Assembly: GCA_007125255.1 (NCBI GenBank)
Contig: SLDM01000395.1
Span: 1 to 5,646 of the forward strand
Origin: Phycisphaerales bacterium
Lineage (GTDB): Bacteria; Planctomycetota; Phycisphaerae; Phycisphaerales; SM1A02
Length of the DNA: 5,646 nt
Direction: 5' to 3'
In this document: positions 1-5,646 of the stretch, in pieces
How positions within the stretch are numbered: position 1 is the stretch's first letter
How the letters are laid out: every line of letters starts with the position of its first letter
The notes under the pieces: model-generated
The model's input: the letters and a program-made list of their open reading frames with translations, nothing else
Database searches by the model: none
What the model was told of the DNA's origin: nothing
Program-made: the position numbers and the translations under genes

Positions 1-2331
1 GATCTCGCGCCGGAGATCACCAGTCAACTTATCTTCGCCGTGCCCCGGCCGGATCAACTGCTCGATGAGCTGAAGGAACTTCAAGTGGACCATCCCGCCG
101 CGCGCCGGCTCGAAGCGCGCATTCTTGCCACGCTGGGTGCATTCGGTGAAGCGTGGGGAGTGGTGAGCGATGCGGCGGAGCGCTGGCCCGATGATGCCGG
201 CCTGGTGTGGTTGCGTATCGAGCTTGCGACGCTGCTCGAAGAGGCGACGCTGCTCGAGGAAGCGGTTCGGGACGCCGAGCCCTTTGAACACCCCTGGACG
301 TGGGCGGTGGCTTCCCGCGCATTCCGCGCGATGACCATGCCGCAGGAGGCGGTTCAGTCGGCGCAGCGCGCCATGCAATTCGTCGAGGACGAACCGGATG
401 ACCGCTGGCCACGGGACCTTCGACTCGCGGTCAAGGTGGAATACGGCAAGGCCGCCGCGGCGTACGCTGAATTGCAGGAGCAGACCCACGTCAAGGCCGA
501 GTGGGCGCAGCTGGCGCTGGATGTCGGCCGGGCGGTGATCGAGACCGACCCGTTTCGAGAAGACGCCTATGAACTGCTGTTCATCCTTCTCGGTCCGGAG
601 GGCATGCTTCGCGACAGCGAGCGGTTTACCGCGCTCGCCCAGTATCTCTACCAGCAGGACCCCGACAGCCGGCTGTACGACCGACTCGCCGCGCAGGAAG
701 CGATCGGCCAGCGGCGGTACGAGCAGGCGCTCGACCGTCTTCTGGCGCTCTACGAGAACGATCCGTCCGATGTCCCCTCGCTTCAACTGGCGATGAGCGC
801 CTGGGAGGGACAACAGCGTTTGGATGCCGCCGTCGAGTGGCTCGGGGCCAGGCTGCGGGAGCGGCCGGGCGATCCTGCCCTGCTCGAACAGTGGGTCGCC
901 GCGATGGCGCGGAAGGATCGGATCGCCGAAGCGATTCGTTTCCTGGAGCAGACCATCGAAGCGCAACCAAGGCACTTCGCCGCACGGCGTCTGCTCGAGT
1001 CGATGTACCGCGCCACGGGACGGATCGACGCCGCGTTCCGGCTCGGGGTCGACCGGTTGTCCAGTCGCCCGAGGGGGCCGAGGCGTGAAGTGGAACTCGC
1101 GGCCATCTATGCCGGCATGGGCATGAGGCGCCATGCCGGGGAGAAGCTCGAGTGGTTGATTGAACACATCGCGGAGGTTCCGGGTGAGCATCTCGTCACC
1201 GCCGTGGCCATCGTGACCCGTCTGAACGAGTCCGATCCGGAAATGGACCGCATGACGCTCGAACTGGTCGATGCGGCCGCCGCACGTGAGCTGCGCGTTC
1301 CGCTGCAGGTGTACGCCACCGCGATGCGGGTCCTCTCCCGTCAGGATCGAGTGAACAGTGACCGGTTCCACCGGATTGCCCGGGCCGCGGCGAGGCACGC
1401 GGAAGGAACCGCCGGTGAGCGCGGTCCGGTGAACTGGCGGGACCTCGCGCAGGCGTTGATCGAGAACGAACACGCCGATGCCGCCGCGGCGGCACTCCGC
1501 GAACGTTTGCGGGAAGAGTCGACGTTGACGGACGAGGCCTTTGATTTTCTTGCCACGATCACGCTGGTTGCCGATGCGCTCGTGCCGCCGTACCGCGAGC
1601 AGGTGGAAAGGGCCATCGAGCTGATCCGCGACCTGGAGATGCTCGATCGGCTTCCGCCGCTCCTGATCACCGAAGGTCCCGCGACGCGATCACGAGTGCT
1701 CTACCAGACCAGCCTGTACTTCAATCTGCTGGGGAACCAGCCCGGAACGGAACGACTGCTCCAGGAAGCCATCGCCCACGATCCGGACAACGCGATGGCG
1801 ATGAACAACCTCGGCTACGGCCGGCTCGTCGCAGGGCGGGGGGATGAGGAGACCATTCGGCTGATCGAACGCGCCCACGAACTCGAGCCCGAAAACAGCA
1901 GTATTCTCGACACGATCGGCTGGCTGCGCTACAAGCAGGGACAGCTGGAAGATGCCGGCGATGAACCCGGGGCAGTGACGCTGTTGAAGATGTCGCACGA
2001 GGCAACTGCCGATGACCCCAGCGCGGAGGTGCTCGATCATCTGGGCGACGCGCTGTGGCGGCGGGGGAGCCGGGAGGAGGCGGTCCAGGCGTGGCGCGAG
2101 GGGTTGGCCGTCTTTGAAGAGACGGATTTTCGATTGCGCATGCTTGAGCAGTTTGAGCTGATTCAGGCCCGCGGCTGGGGGATCTTCGTCAAGGACCCGC
2201 GCGTGATGTATGATGGACTTTACCGCGAACTGCACGAGCGGCTCCGCGAGAAGCTGGAAGCGGTCGACGCGGAACGCCCGCCGGCGATTGCGCCGACTTT
2301 CGCCGAACGGGACGAAGAGAACCGGAACTGA
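1..2331 (+). CDS. TPR-repeat protein, 5'-truncated by the window edge (LbcA/PA4667-like C-terminal repeats)
   Basis: The frame is open from base 1 to the TGA at 2329-2331 (776 residues in view). The GTG at 40 has no well-placed ribosome binding site, so I read the gene as starting upstream of the window. The product is almost wholly helical with degenerate TPR-type helix pairs, for example near residues 291-324 and 325-355 (counted from base 1). Clearer repeats lie near 596-629, 635-670 and 676-709, containing MNNLGY (601-606), LDTIGW (636-641) and HLGDALW (680-686). This NNLGY / LDTIGW / HLGDxLW series resembles the C-terminal TPRs of the LbcA (PA4667) type, a Pseudomonas outer-membrane lipoprotein that partners the protease CtpA. 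That is recall, not an alignment. TPR arrays are protein-binding scaffolds. A lipobox or signal peptide would lie off the window, so location and partner cannot be called. The charged tail (about 745-776) is probably disordered. Confidence 0.88.
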   Translation, partial: DLAPEITSQLIFAVPRPDQLLDELKELQVDHPAARRLEARILATLGAFGEAWGVVSDAAERWPDDAGLVWLRIELATLLEEATLLEEAVRDAEPFEHPWTWAVASRAFRAMTMPQEAVQSAQRAMQFVEDEPDDRWPRDLRLAVKVEYGKAAAAYAELQEQTHVKAEWAQLALDVGRAVIETDPFREDAYELLFILLGPEGMLRDSERFTALAQYLYQQDPDSRLYDRLAAQEAIGQRRYEQALDRLLALYENDPSDVPSLQLAMSAWEGQQRLDAAVEWLGARLRERPGDPALLEQWVAAMARKDRIAEAIRFLEQTIEAQPRHFAARRLLESMYRATGRIDAAFRLGVDRLSSRPRGPRREVELAAIYAGMGMRRHAGEKLEWLIEHIAEVPGEHLVTAVAIVTRLNESDPEMDRMTLELVDAAAARELRVPLQVYATAMRVLSRQDRVNSDRFHRIARAAARHAEGTAGERGPVNWRDLAQALIENEHADAAAAALRERLREESTLTDEAFDFLATITLVADALVPPYREQVERAIELIRDLEMLDRLPPLLITEGPATRSRVLYQTSLYFNLLGNQPGTERLLQEAIAHDPDNAMAMNNLGYGRLVAGRGDEETIRLIERAHELEPENSSILDTIGWLRYKQGQLEDAGDEPGAVTLLKMSHEATADDPSAEVLDHLGDALWRRGSREEAVQAWREGLAVFEETDFRLRMLEQFELIQARGWGIFVKDPRVMYDGLYRELHERLREKLEAVDAERPPAIAPTFAERDEENRN
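226..261 (+). repeat. 18-bp in-frame tandem duplication inside the TPR gene
   Basis: Bases 226-243 and 244-261 match at 16 of 18 positions and each encode ATLLEE (residues 76-81 and 82-87). The two differences only swap the GAA and GAG codons of the Glu pair, so the peptide repeat is perfect. It adds six residues to a predicted helix, which is neither a whole TPR nor a whole number of heptads. A slippage-type duplication followed by synonymous drift explains it best. Confidence 0.8.
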
Positions 2332-2388
2332 GCAACGACACGGGCGCCGTCGCTTCCCCCCCACACGCACACAACGGTCGGTACCGAT

Positions 2389-2392
2389 GGAG
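2389..2392 (+). promoter_or_regulatory. Ribosome binding site of yebC
   Basis: GGAG lies nine bases before the ATG at 2402 and fixes that start, which also gives the conserved MAGHSKWANIKHRK N-terminus. A two-codon frame (ATG at 2387, stop at 2393-2395) overlaps the site in the same phase and ends just before the real start. I consider it incidental. Confidence 0.75.
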
Positions 2393-2401
2393 TAATCAAA
2401 G

Positions 2402-3151
2402 ATGGCAGGTCACAGTAAGTGGGCAAACATCAAGCACCGCAAGGCGCGCCAGGATGCCGTCAAGGGCAAGCTCTGGTCCAAGTGCAGCCGCGCGATCATC
2501 ATCGCCGCCAAGAACGGCGGGGGTGATCCTGAGATGAACCTCACCCTCCGCTACGCGATCGATGATGCCAAAGCGGTGAACTTGCCCAAGGACAATATTG
2601 AGAAGGCCGTCAAGAAGGGCTCAGGCGAACTCGACTCCGGCGAGAGCTACCAGGAAATCCGTTACGAGGGGTACGGACCCGGCGGCGTGGCGGTCATCGT
2701 CGACTGCCTCACCGACAACGTGAACCGCACCGCCCCCGAAATGCGCAAGATCTTTGAGAAGGGCGGGGGAAACCTCGGCAAGCCCGGCGCGGTCGCCTTC
2801 GGCTTCGCCTCCAAGGGCGTCATCGTCATCGAAGCAGACAAGGTCGATGAGGAGAAACTCATGGAGATCGTCCTCGAGGCCGGCGCGGAGGATGTCGCTG
2901 AGTCCGGCGGGGCATTGGAAGTCACCTGCGAGCCGGCGAACTTCATCCCCGTTCGTCAGGCGCTCGAGACGGCCGGCATCGGGCCTGACTCCGCGGAACT
3001 GACGATGATCCCGGCGAACACGATTGCGTGCGATGAGGACCTCGCGGGCAAGGTCATGCGTTTGGTCGACACGCTGGAAGATCACGACGACGTGCAGAAC
3101 GTCTACCACAACGCGGAAATCGACGATGAGGTGATGGCAAAGCTGGCGTGA
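2402..3151 (+). CDS. yebC: YebC/PmpR/TACO1-family protein
   Basis: The 249-residue product begins MAGHSKWANIKHRKARQD, the hallmark N-terminus of the YebC family. Further family blocks follow: NLPKDNIEKAVKKG (about 60-73), YEGYGPGGVAVIVDCLTDN (about 88-106) and a GGNLGKPGAVAFGF segment (about 123-136). Family members are about 240-250 residues, so it is full length with no missing block. The family was first annotated as DNA-binding regulators (PmpR). The mitochondrial homologue TACO1 and recent bacterial work point to a ribosome-associated factor that helps translation through proline-rich stretches. Both roles come from the literature, and the sequence does not choose between them. It is cytosolic, with no signal or membrane segment. 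It follows the TPR gene by 70 bases and could share its transcript. The ruvC gene often found next to yebC is absent from the next position, where a convergent gene lies. Confidence 0.97.
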   Translation: MAGHSKWANIKHRKARQDAVKGKLWSKCSRAIIIAAKNGGGDPEMNLTLRYAIDDAKAVNLPKDNIEKAVKKGSGELDSGESYQEIRYEGYGPGGVAVIVDCLTDNVNRTAPEMRKIFEKGGGNLGKPGAVAFGFASKGVIVIEADKVDEEKLMEIVLEAGAEDVAESGGALEVTCEPANFIPVRQALETAGIGPDSAELTMIPANTIACDEDLAGKVMRLVDTLEDHDDVQNVYHNAEIDDEVMAKLA

Positions 3152-3158
3152 GCTGAGA

Positions 3159-3187
3159 GCGCCGCCGGATGGAGCCCGCCGCGGCGC
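3159..3187. terminator. Possible hairpin terminator between yebC and the convergent HEPN-like gene
   Basis: The 47-base gap between the two stop codons holds a 7-bp all-GC stem, GCGCCGC (3159-3165) with GCGGCGC (3181-3187), and a 15-base loop. It is followed by no T-run on either strand, so it is not a standard intrinsic terminator. Its place between convergent stops fits a shared end-of-transcript structure, but GC-rich spacers form such stems by chance. Confidence 0.33.
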
Positions 3188-3198
3188 AGAATGGTCCC

Positions 3199-3873
3199 TC
3201 AATGCGGCGGATAACAGAGTGTTCCCCACTCCTCGTCCTTGCCGTGATCGATGATGATGAGCAGGATCGCCGGCAAGAGGTGACCGAGCATGGTGTTGCA
3301 TCGCCGCAGACTGGTGCGGTTGAGCGCGCCGCCGGCGGTGGCCGCACCGTGCATGATCTGGCAGCGCAAAAGATAGGTCCGGTCGAGCAGCCGCCAGAGG
3401 ACCGGCGCGAAGCGATTGTCGAGGTAGCACTGGCGGACATCGAAGACGGCCTTCTTTGAGCGGCGGGCGCGATCATCGCCCGGCTCTTCCCAGTAGTGTT
3501 TCGCAAGAAACTCATCGTCCATGATCGACATCACCAGGCGCTTGTGCTCATGCAGGACGGTGACGACGCGGCCGTCGGTGTCGAGCTCAAGCATTCGATC
3601 GGCGAAGTTGGACAGAGTCTGCCGGTCCGGAGCCGGCTCCCGGCGCTCGTCGTTCCACCGGCCGTAAAGACTGTTGAGAGCGATCCAGCGGTAGATCAGC
3701 GCATCGTCATCGTGTATGGACTCGGACGTTTCGACGCGCTGCATCCACGAACAGCAGCGGTGGATGCGGATCGCGGTGGGATGATCGCGCCGGGCGGCCT
3801 GGAGCTCCTCCTTGAACGGCTTCCACCGGCGGCGCAGATCCCGGACGGTCAGAGCGACATTCGAATCGGTCAT
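3199..3873 (-). CDS. HEPN-like (Apea-like) domain protein, stand-alone
   Basis: The 224-residue product starts MTDSNVALTV. Three blocks recall a HEPN family known mostly from hypothetical proteins: RWIALNSLYGRW (62-73), LLRCQIMHG (168-176) followed by NR (185-186) and R190, and WG-x3-YPP near the C-terminus (216-223). R170 and H175 form the R-x4-H motif that HEPN ribonucleases use for catalysis. The residue after the Arg is usually Asn and is Cys here. HEPN proteins often act as RNases in toxin-antitoxin or antiviral systems, but many members are uncharacterised, and activity here is inference. No MNT-type nucleotidyltransferase partner is adjacent. An in-frame ATG at 3882 would add three residues. 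Neither start has a clear Shine-Dalgarno. The frame stays open upstream to 4038, but that extension reads as non-conserved and overlaps the next gene, so I exclude it. A helical, cytosolic protein is expected. Confidence 0.72.
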   Translation of the reverse strand: MTDSNVALTVRDLRRRWKPFKEELQAARRDHPTAIRIHRCCSWMQRVETSESIHDDDALIYRWIALNSLYGRWNDERREPAPDRQTLSNFADRMLELDTDGRVVTVLHEHKRLVMSIMDDEFLAKHYWEEPGDDRARRSKKAVFDVRQCYLDNRFAPVLWRLLDRTYLLRCQIMHGAATAGGALNRTSLRRCNTMLGHLLPAILLIIIDHGKDEEWGTLCYPPH

Positions 3874-3894
3874 GCGGCCCATGGTAGCAGGGGC

Positions 3895-3910
3895 ATGCGG
3901 CCCCCCGCAT
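3895..3910. promoter_or_regulatory. Hairpin/palindrome in the divergent spacer
   Basis: ATGCGG (3895-3900) and CCGCAT (3905-3910) form a perfect 6-bp inverted repeat around CCCC. It sits 12 bases upstream of the 3882 ATG of the minus-strand gene and 78 bases before the forward gene at 3989. It could be an operator or a leader hairpin. The rest of the 115-base spacer (3874-3988) shows only weak promoter matches: TTGTCG at 3923-3928, then 17 bases, then TAAGCT at 3946-3951 on the plus strand. Confidence 0.3.
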
Positions 3911-3977
3911 CGGATGATTGTGTTGTCGTGGGTTGAGGTGGGGCGTAAGCTGACGGGAATTCCAGGCGAAGGGCATG

Positions 3978-3985
3978 AGGAGAGG
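3978..3985 (+). promoter_or_regulatory. Ribosome binding site deciding the start at 3989
   Basis: AGGAGAGG, with the AGGAG core at 3978-3982, lies 6 bases before the ATG at 3989. The reading frame continues upstream to 3812, but that part overlaps the divergent gene and has no such site, so 3989 is chosen. Confidence 0.75.
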
Positions 3986-3988
3986 CAG

Positions 3989-4489
3989 ATGGGTGTCACT
4001 GAGCGACAGACGAGATGGGGCCTGGCACGATCTGCCATCTATGCCTCTGTGCTGGTGTGGGCAGCGATCTTTCCGCTCATGCTGCCGATCGAACTGCGTG
4101 ATGCGTTTGGTGAACTCGATGAAGTGTTCACGGCGACGTCGGTCGTTGTCGGGCTCGGGGCGGTTGTCGTCTTCTTTGCCGTCACGGGTGGCATGCTGCT
4201 GGTCAACTTTCATCTTCAACGCACTCTCGGCAATCTGCCCGATCCACTGGTGGCGCCGAGTCACCATCGCCATCCCTTCAGATGGACAGATCAGTGGGAG
4301 TTCTGGCACTTTGGCGGTTGGCTCATGCTGTCAGGCGGCGCCGGGAGCATCGTTGCCGGCCTCTGGTCGACACCTCTGTGGCTCATCGTTGGAGTCCTCG
4401 GGCTCGGTCTGGGTGCGACGGTTCTCGTGTCGATGCGAATCTTCATGTGGTTGAACGCGGCCGCGCAGCTCCGAGAAGATGCCGAGTAG
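3989..4489 (+). CDS. Small membrane protein with four predicted transmembrane segments, unknown function
   Basis: I do not recognise this 166-residue protein. Hydrophobic stretches lie near residues 16-34, 49-72, 107-125 and 128-150. Positive residues near the N-terminus (R6, R9, R14) suggest that end faces the cytoplasm. The central loop, residues 73-106, would then also be cytoplasmic. Its latter part and the start of segment 3 are rich in His and aromatics (residues 92-108 include H92, H93, H95, W99, W103, W106 and H107). Glycine-rich runs mark the last two segments. The short tail LREDAE is charged. No catalytic motif is visible. It reads as a real gene: the ribosome binding site is strong, the hydrophobic pattern is regular, and a hairpin follows the stop by five bases. 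The neighbour at 4636 is another membrane protein, but the 146-base gap with that hairpin argues against tight co-transcription. Confidence 0.78.
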   Translation: MGVTERQTRWGLARSAIYASVLVWAAIFPLMLPIELRDAFGELDEVFTATSVVVGLGAVVVFFAVTGGMLLVNFHLQRTLGNLPDPLVAPSHHRHPFRWTDQWEFWHFGGWLMLSGGAGSIVAGLWSTPLWLIVGVLGLGLGATVLVSMRIFMWLNAAAQLREDAE

Positions 4490-4494
4490 CCGCA

Positions 4495-4515
4495 ATGGCG
4501 GCCTGTGTCCGCCAT
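4495..4515. repeat. Perfect 7-bp hairpin after the gene's stop: REP-like palindrome or terminator
   Basis: ATGGCGG (4495-4501) and CCGCCAT (4509-4515) enclose a 7-base loop, CCTGTGT, starting five bases after the TAG at 4487-4489. No T-run follows on either strand. Translating the element gives NGGLCPPY on the plus strand and GGHRPPLR on the minus strand. I recall both phrases from many spurious short proteins annotated in bacterial genomes, as expected of a dispersed palindromic repeat. The hairpin is directly visible. Its membership of a repeat family is memory-based inference. Confidence 0.5.
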
Positions 4516-4583
4516 ATCTGGTCCACCTCACCGGATCAACCGGGCGGTACCACGCATCAATCGCACATGGGTGGGGTCCTCCT

Positions 4584-4589
4584 TACAAT
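4584..4589 (+). promoter_or_regulatory. Candidate -10 box for the gene at 4636
   Basis: TACAAT matches the sigma-70 -10 consensus at five of six bases, about 47 bases before the ATG. No convincing -35 lies 16-18 bases upstream (TCGCAC at 4561-4566 is poor). The preceding hairpin makes a separate promoter here plausible, but the call is weak. The rest of the 4490-4635 spacer shows nothing else clear. Confidence 0.25.
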
Positions 4590-4635
4590 GCAATGGAAGG
4601 ATGGGGCCGCCACGGTCAAAGTCTGAGCAGCGAAC

Positions 4636-5535
4636 ATGATCCACAGCCGGCTCAAAGTTCGTCATCCCGTCCCGCGCGTCGGGCTCTGGTGGTTGGCGGC
4701 GATCTGCGGGGCCTTCATCGGCACCTTGTACAGCGTGTGGATGAGCAGCGGTTGGCCGCTGCGCCTGTTTGTCCGGGCCACGATCTGGCGGGATGAAAAA
4801 TGGCTGGATGCCGAGGCATTCGACTTTCTGTTTCTTCTATTGATCGTCGCGCCGGGACCGGCGCTGATTCCTGTCCTGGCCTTTCTCTTCTGGGGTACCC
4901 GACATTGCCCATCCGACCGGGCGTTGATCTTGCGGTGGTTTGTTGCGTGCGCCATTGCCGGCGTTGTCGCGATGATGTCAAGAGTGCTGATCGATCTTGT
5001 GACTCGCCATGTGATTTTCGATGCGTCAGGCGGCATGTGGCAGTTCGCCGGACTGTGGCGGCCGGCACTCATCGGCATGATGGTGATGGTCGCCCTTGGC
5101 GCGAGCATGTTCGCCCTGTACCGCATCTTCTGGGTGAAGGTGGTCGCTCAGAACGGTGAGAGTTGCTGGCGATGCGGGTATCTCGTGAAGCTTGCGGCGA
5201 GCGAGAACTGCTCCGAGTGCGGCATCTCACTCGACCGGGTTCCGGGGCGAAGTGTCATGTGCTGGTTGGCCGAGCGACTGGATTCGCATCGGCGACTGTC
5301 CGCCTCAATGGCTGCGGTGACCGTTGCGGTGCTGACGGTCGGCATCATCTGGCAGCAGCGTCCCTACCATCAGTTCCAGACGCTGATCATACCGCTCGCC
5401 GAACAGCCGATCATGCAGAATGTTCGTGACCGGACGGCCATATACGCGCCGGTCAGGTTTGATGGCAGGTGGTATGTCGTTCAGTTTCAACGGGAGAGTC
5501 TGTTTCGCCAGCCGGCGGTGTCGTTCGAGCTATAA
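4636..5535 (+). CDS. Membrane protein with a four-cysteine zinc ribbon, unknown function
   Basis: The 299-residue product has predicted membrane segments near 16-35, 63-87, 98-122, 142-168 and 222-240. Between segments 4 and 5 is a zinc-ribbon motif, C177-W-R-C180-G-Y ... C192-S-E-C195-G. With the basic N-terminus inside (R5, K7, R9, R14), the ribbon faces the cytoplasm and the last 60 residues lie outside. That tail shows short beta-like stretches, for example FDGRWYVVQF (275-284). CxxCGY...CxxCG ribbons next to membrane helices are common in uncharacterised planctomycete proteins, which is family-level recall. They probably bind zinc structurally, and no enzyme motif is seen. The start is well bounded: an in-frame stop lies at 4624-4626 and 4636 is the first ATG after it. 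The ribosome binding site is poor, so translation may be modest. Confidence 0.85.
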   Translation: MIHSRLKVRHPVPRVGLWWLAAICGAFIGTLYSVWMSSGWPLRLFVRATIWRDEKWLDAEAFDFLFLLLIVAPGPALIPVLAFLFWGTRHCPSDRALILRWFVACAIAGVVAMMSRVLIDLVTRHVIFDASGGMWQFAGLWRPALIGMMVMVALGASMFALYRIFWVKVVAQNGESCWRCGYLVKLAASENCSECGISLDRVPGRSVMCWLAERLDSHRRLSASMAAVTVAVLTVGIIWQQRPYHQFQTLIIPLAEQPIMQNVRDRTAIYAPVRFDGRWYVVQFQRESLFRQPAVSFEL

Positions 5536-5564
5536 CCAGAAGTTGTGTATGACGGCATGAAAAA

Positions 5565-5628
5565 GGCGGTGTACCTTGGGTTGTTCAACCAATCCAAAGC
5601 GGCCCACGCGGGCCAGGAGTACACCACC
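5565..5628 (+). promoter_or_regulatory. Candidate structured leader able to bury the downstream ribosome binding site
   Basis: GGTGTAC (5568-5574) is fully complementary to GTACACC (5619-5625). Past one C/A mismatch, two further G-C pairs join 5565-5566 to 5627-5628. On the inner side, with A5618 bulged, 5575-5577 can pair with 5615-5617 (C-G, U-G wobble, U-A). Together these pairs cover nearly all of AGGAG. The stem encloses two small hairpins: GGTT (5579-5582) with AACC (5587-5590), and GGCCC (5601-5605) with GGGCC (5610-5614) around ACGC. The shape is a three-way junction with a 10-base linker (5591-5600). I do not match it to a known riboswitch. It may be chance folding, or coding sequence if the downstream gene starts at 5557. 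Confidence 0.3.
5615..5619 (+). promoter_or_regulatory. Ribosome binding site of the gene starting at 5629
   Basis: AGGAG lies nine bases before ATG 5629, one of the clearer Shine-Dalgarno matches in the window. It abuts the 5601-5614 hairpin. Confidence 0.6.
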
Positions 5629-5646
5629 ATGACAGAGGCTACCACC
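5629..5646 (+). CDS. Start of a forward gene, cut by the right edge (N-terminus MTEATT)
   Basis: Six codons are visible after ATG 5629, too few to name a product. The start rests on the AGGAG nine bases upstream. A rival start is ATG 5557, in the same phase with no stop between. It would add 24 residues beginning MKKAVYLGLF, and those codons end in G or C in 20 of 24 cases, as coding DNA in this genome tends to. However, 5557 has only a weak, distant AGAAG before it. The frame is also in phase with the preceding gene, whose TAA at 5533-5535 separates them. I favour 5629 at roughly two to one. Confidence 0.55.

Noticed and set aside
40..42. GTG as the true start of the TPR gene
   Set aside because: The frame is open back to base 1 and the nearest GGAG (12-15) is 24 bases away, so a start outside the window is more likely.
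1690..2370. Minus-strand open frame of 226 codons opposite the end of the TPR gene
   Set aside because: It mirrors the TPR codons, and its product shows no domain, while the plus strand shows clear TPR signatures.
2378..2387. Perfect 10-bp palindrome TCGGTACCGA just before the yebC ribosome binding site
   Set aside because: Several 10-bp palindromes are expected by chance in a window this long, and nothing else marks it as an operator.
2621..3430. Minus-strand open frame of 269 codons spanning yebC and the next gene
   Set aside because: It is antisense to the highly conserved yebC and frame-shifted within the HEPN-like gene, so it is a by-product of base composition.
3169..3459. Forward open frame of 96 codons after yebC
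   Set aside because: It lies almost wholly antisense to the HEPN-like gene, whose protein shows conserved family blocks. The forward frame has no ribosome binding site or recognisable protein pattern.
3496..3936. Forward open frame of 146 codons antisense to the HEPN-like gene
   Set aside because: High-GC genes often leave the opposite strand open. The minus-strand product has the recognisable motifs and this one does not.
5531..5536. TATAAC overlapping the stop of the zinc-ribbon gene as a -10 box for the last gene
   Set aside because: There is no acceptable -35 at 16-18 bases, and a TATAA string at a TAA stop arises easily.
5601..5614. GC stem with an ACGC loop, reminiscent of a mini-ykkC (guanidine-II) hairpin
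   Set aside because: That class needs two hairpins with ACGR loops. This loop ends in C and the other hairpin has a GUUC loop.

Overview
The window is high-GC bacterial chromosomal DNA. I place it tentatively in the Planctomycetota, perhaps near the Phycisphaerae. This rests on two weak clues: a membrane protein carrying a CxxCGY...CxxCG zinc ribbon, a layout I associate with that phylum, and a large TPR protein directly upstream of yebC. Nothing looks like a phage, transposon, CRISPR array, rRNA or tRNA.

Bases 1-2331 hold the 3' part of a long forward TPR-repeat gene whose reading frame is open to the left edge, so its start lies outside the window. After a 70-base gap comes a complete, well-conserved yebC (2402-3151), with its own ribosome binding site. 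The two may be co-transcribed. yebC is not followed by ruvC, its neighbour in many bacteria. Instead a gene on the minus strand (3199-3873) runs towards it. Its product looks like a free-standing HEPN-fold protein with an R-x4-H motif, and is the most function-suggestive accessory gene here.

A 115-base divergent spacer (3874-3988) separates that gene from two forward membrane-protein genes. The first (3989-4489) encodes an unrecognised protein of four predicted membrane segments. It is followed at once by a perfect 7-bp hairpin that may be a terminator or a copy of a dispersed palindromic repeat. The second (4636-5535) encodes a five-segment membrane protein with a four-cysteine zinc ribbon between segments 4 and 5. 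They lie close together and may act at the same membrane, but the sequence shows no functional link.

The right edge (5536-5646) contains the start of another forward gene, with a strong Shine-Dalgarno and ATG at 5629. The bases before it can fold into a three-way junction that buries the Shine-Dalgarno. The same stretch is also an open frame in phase from an ATG at 5557, so it may be coding instead. This is the main open question in the window. No stretch over 300 bases lacks a gene.
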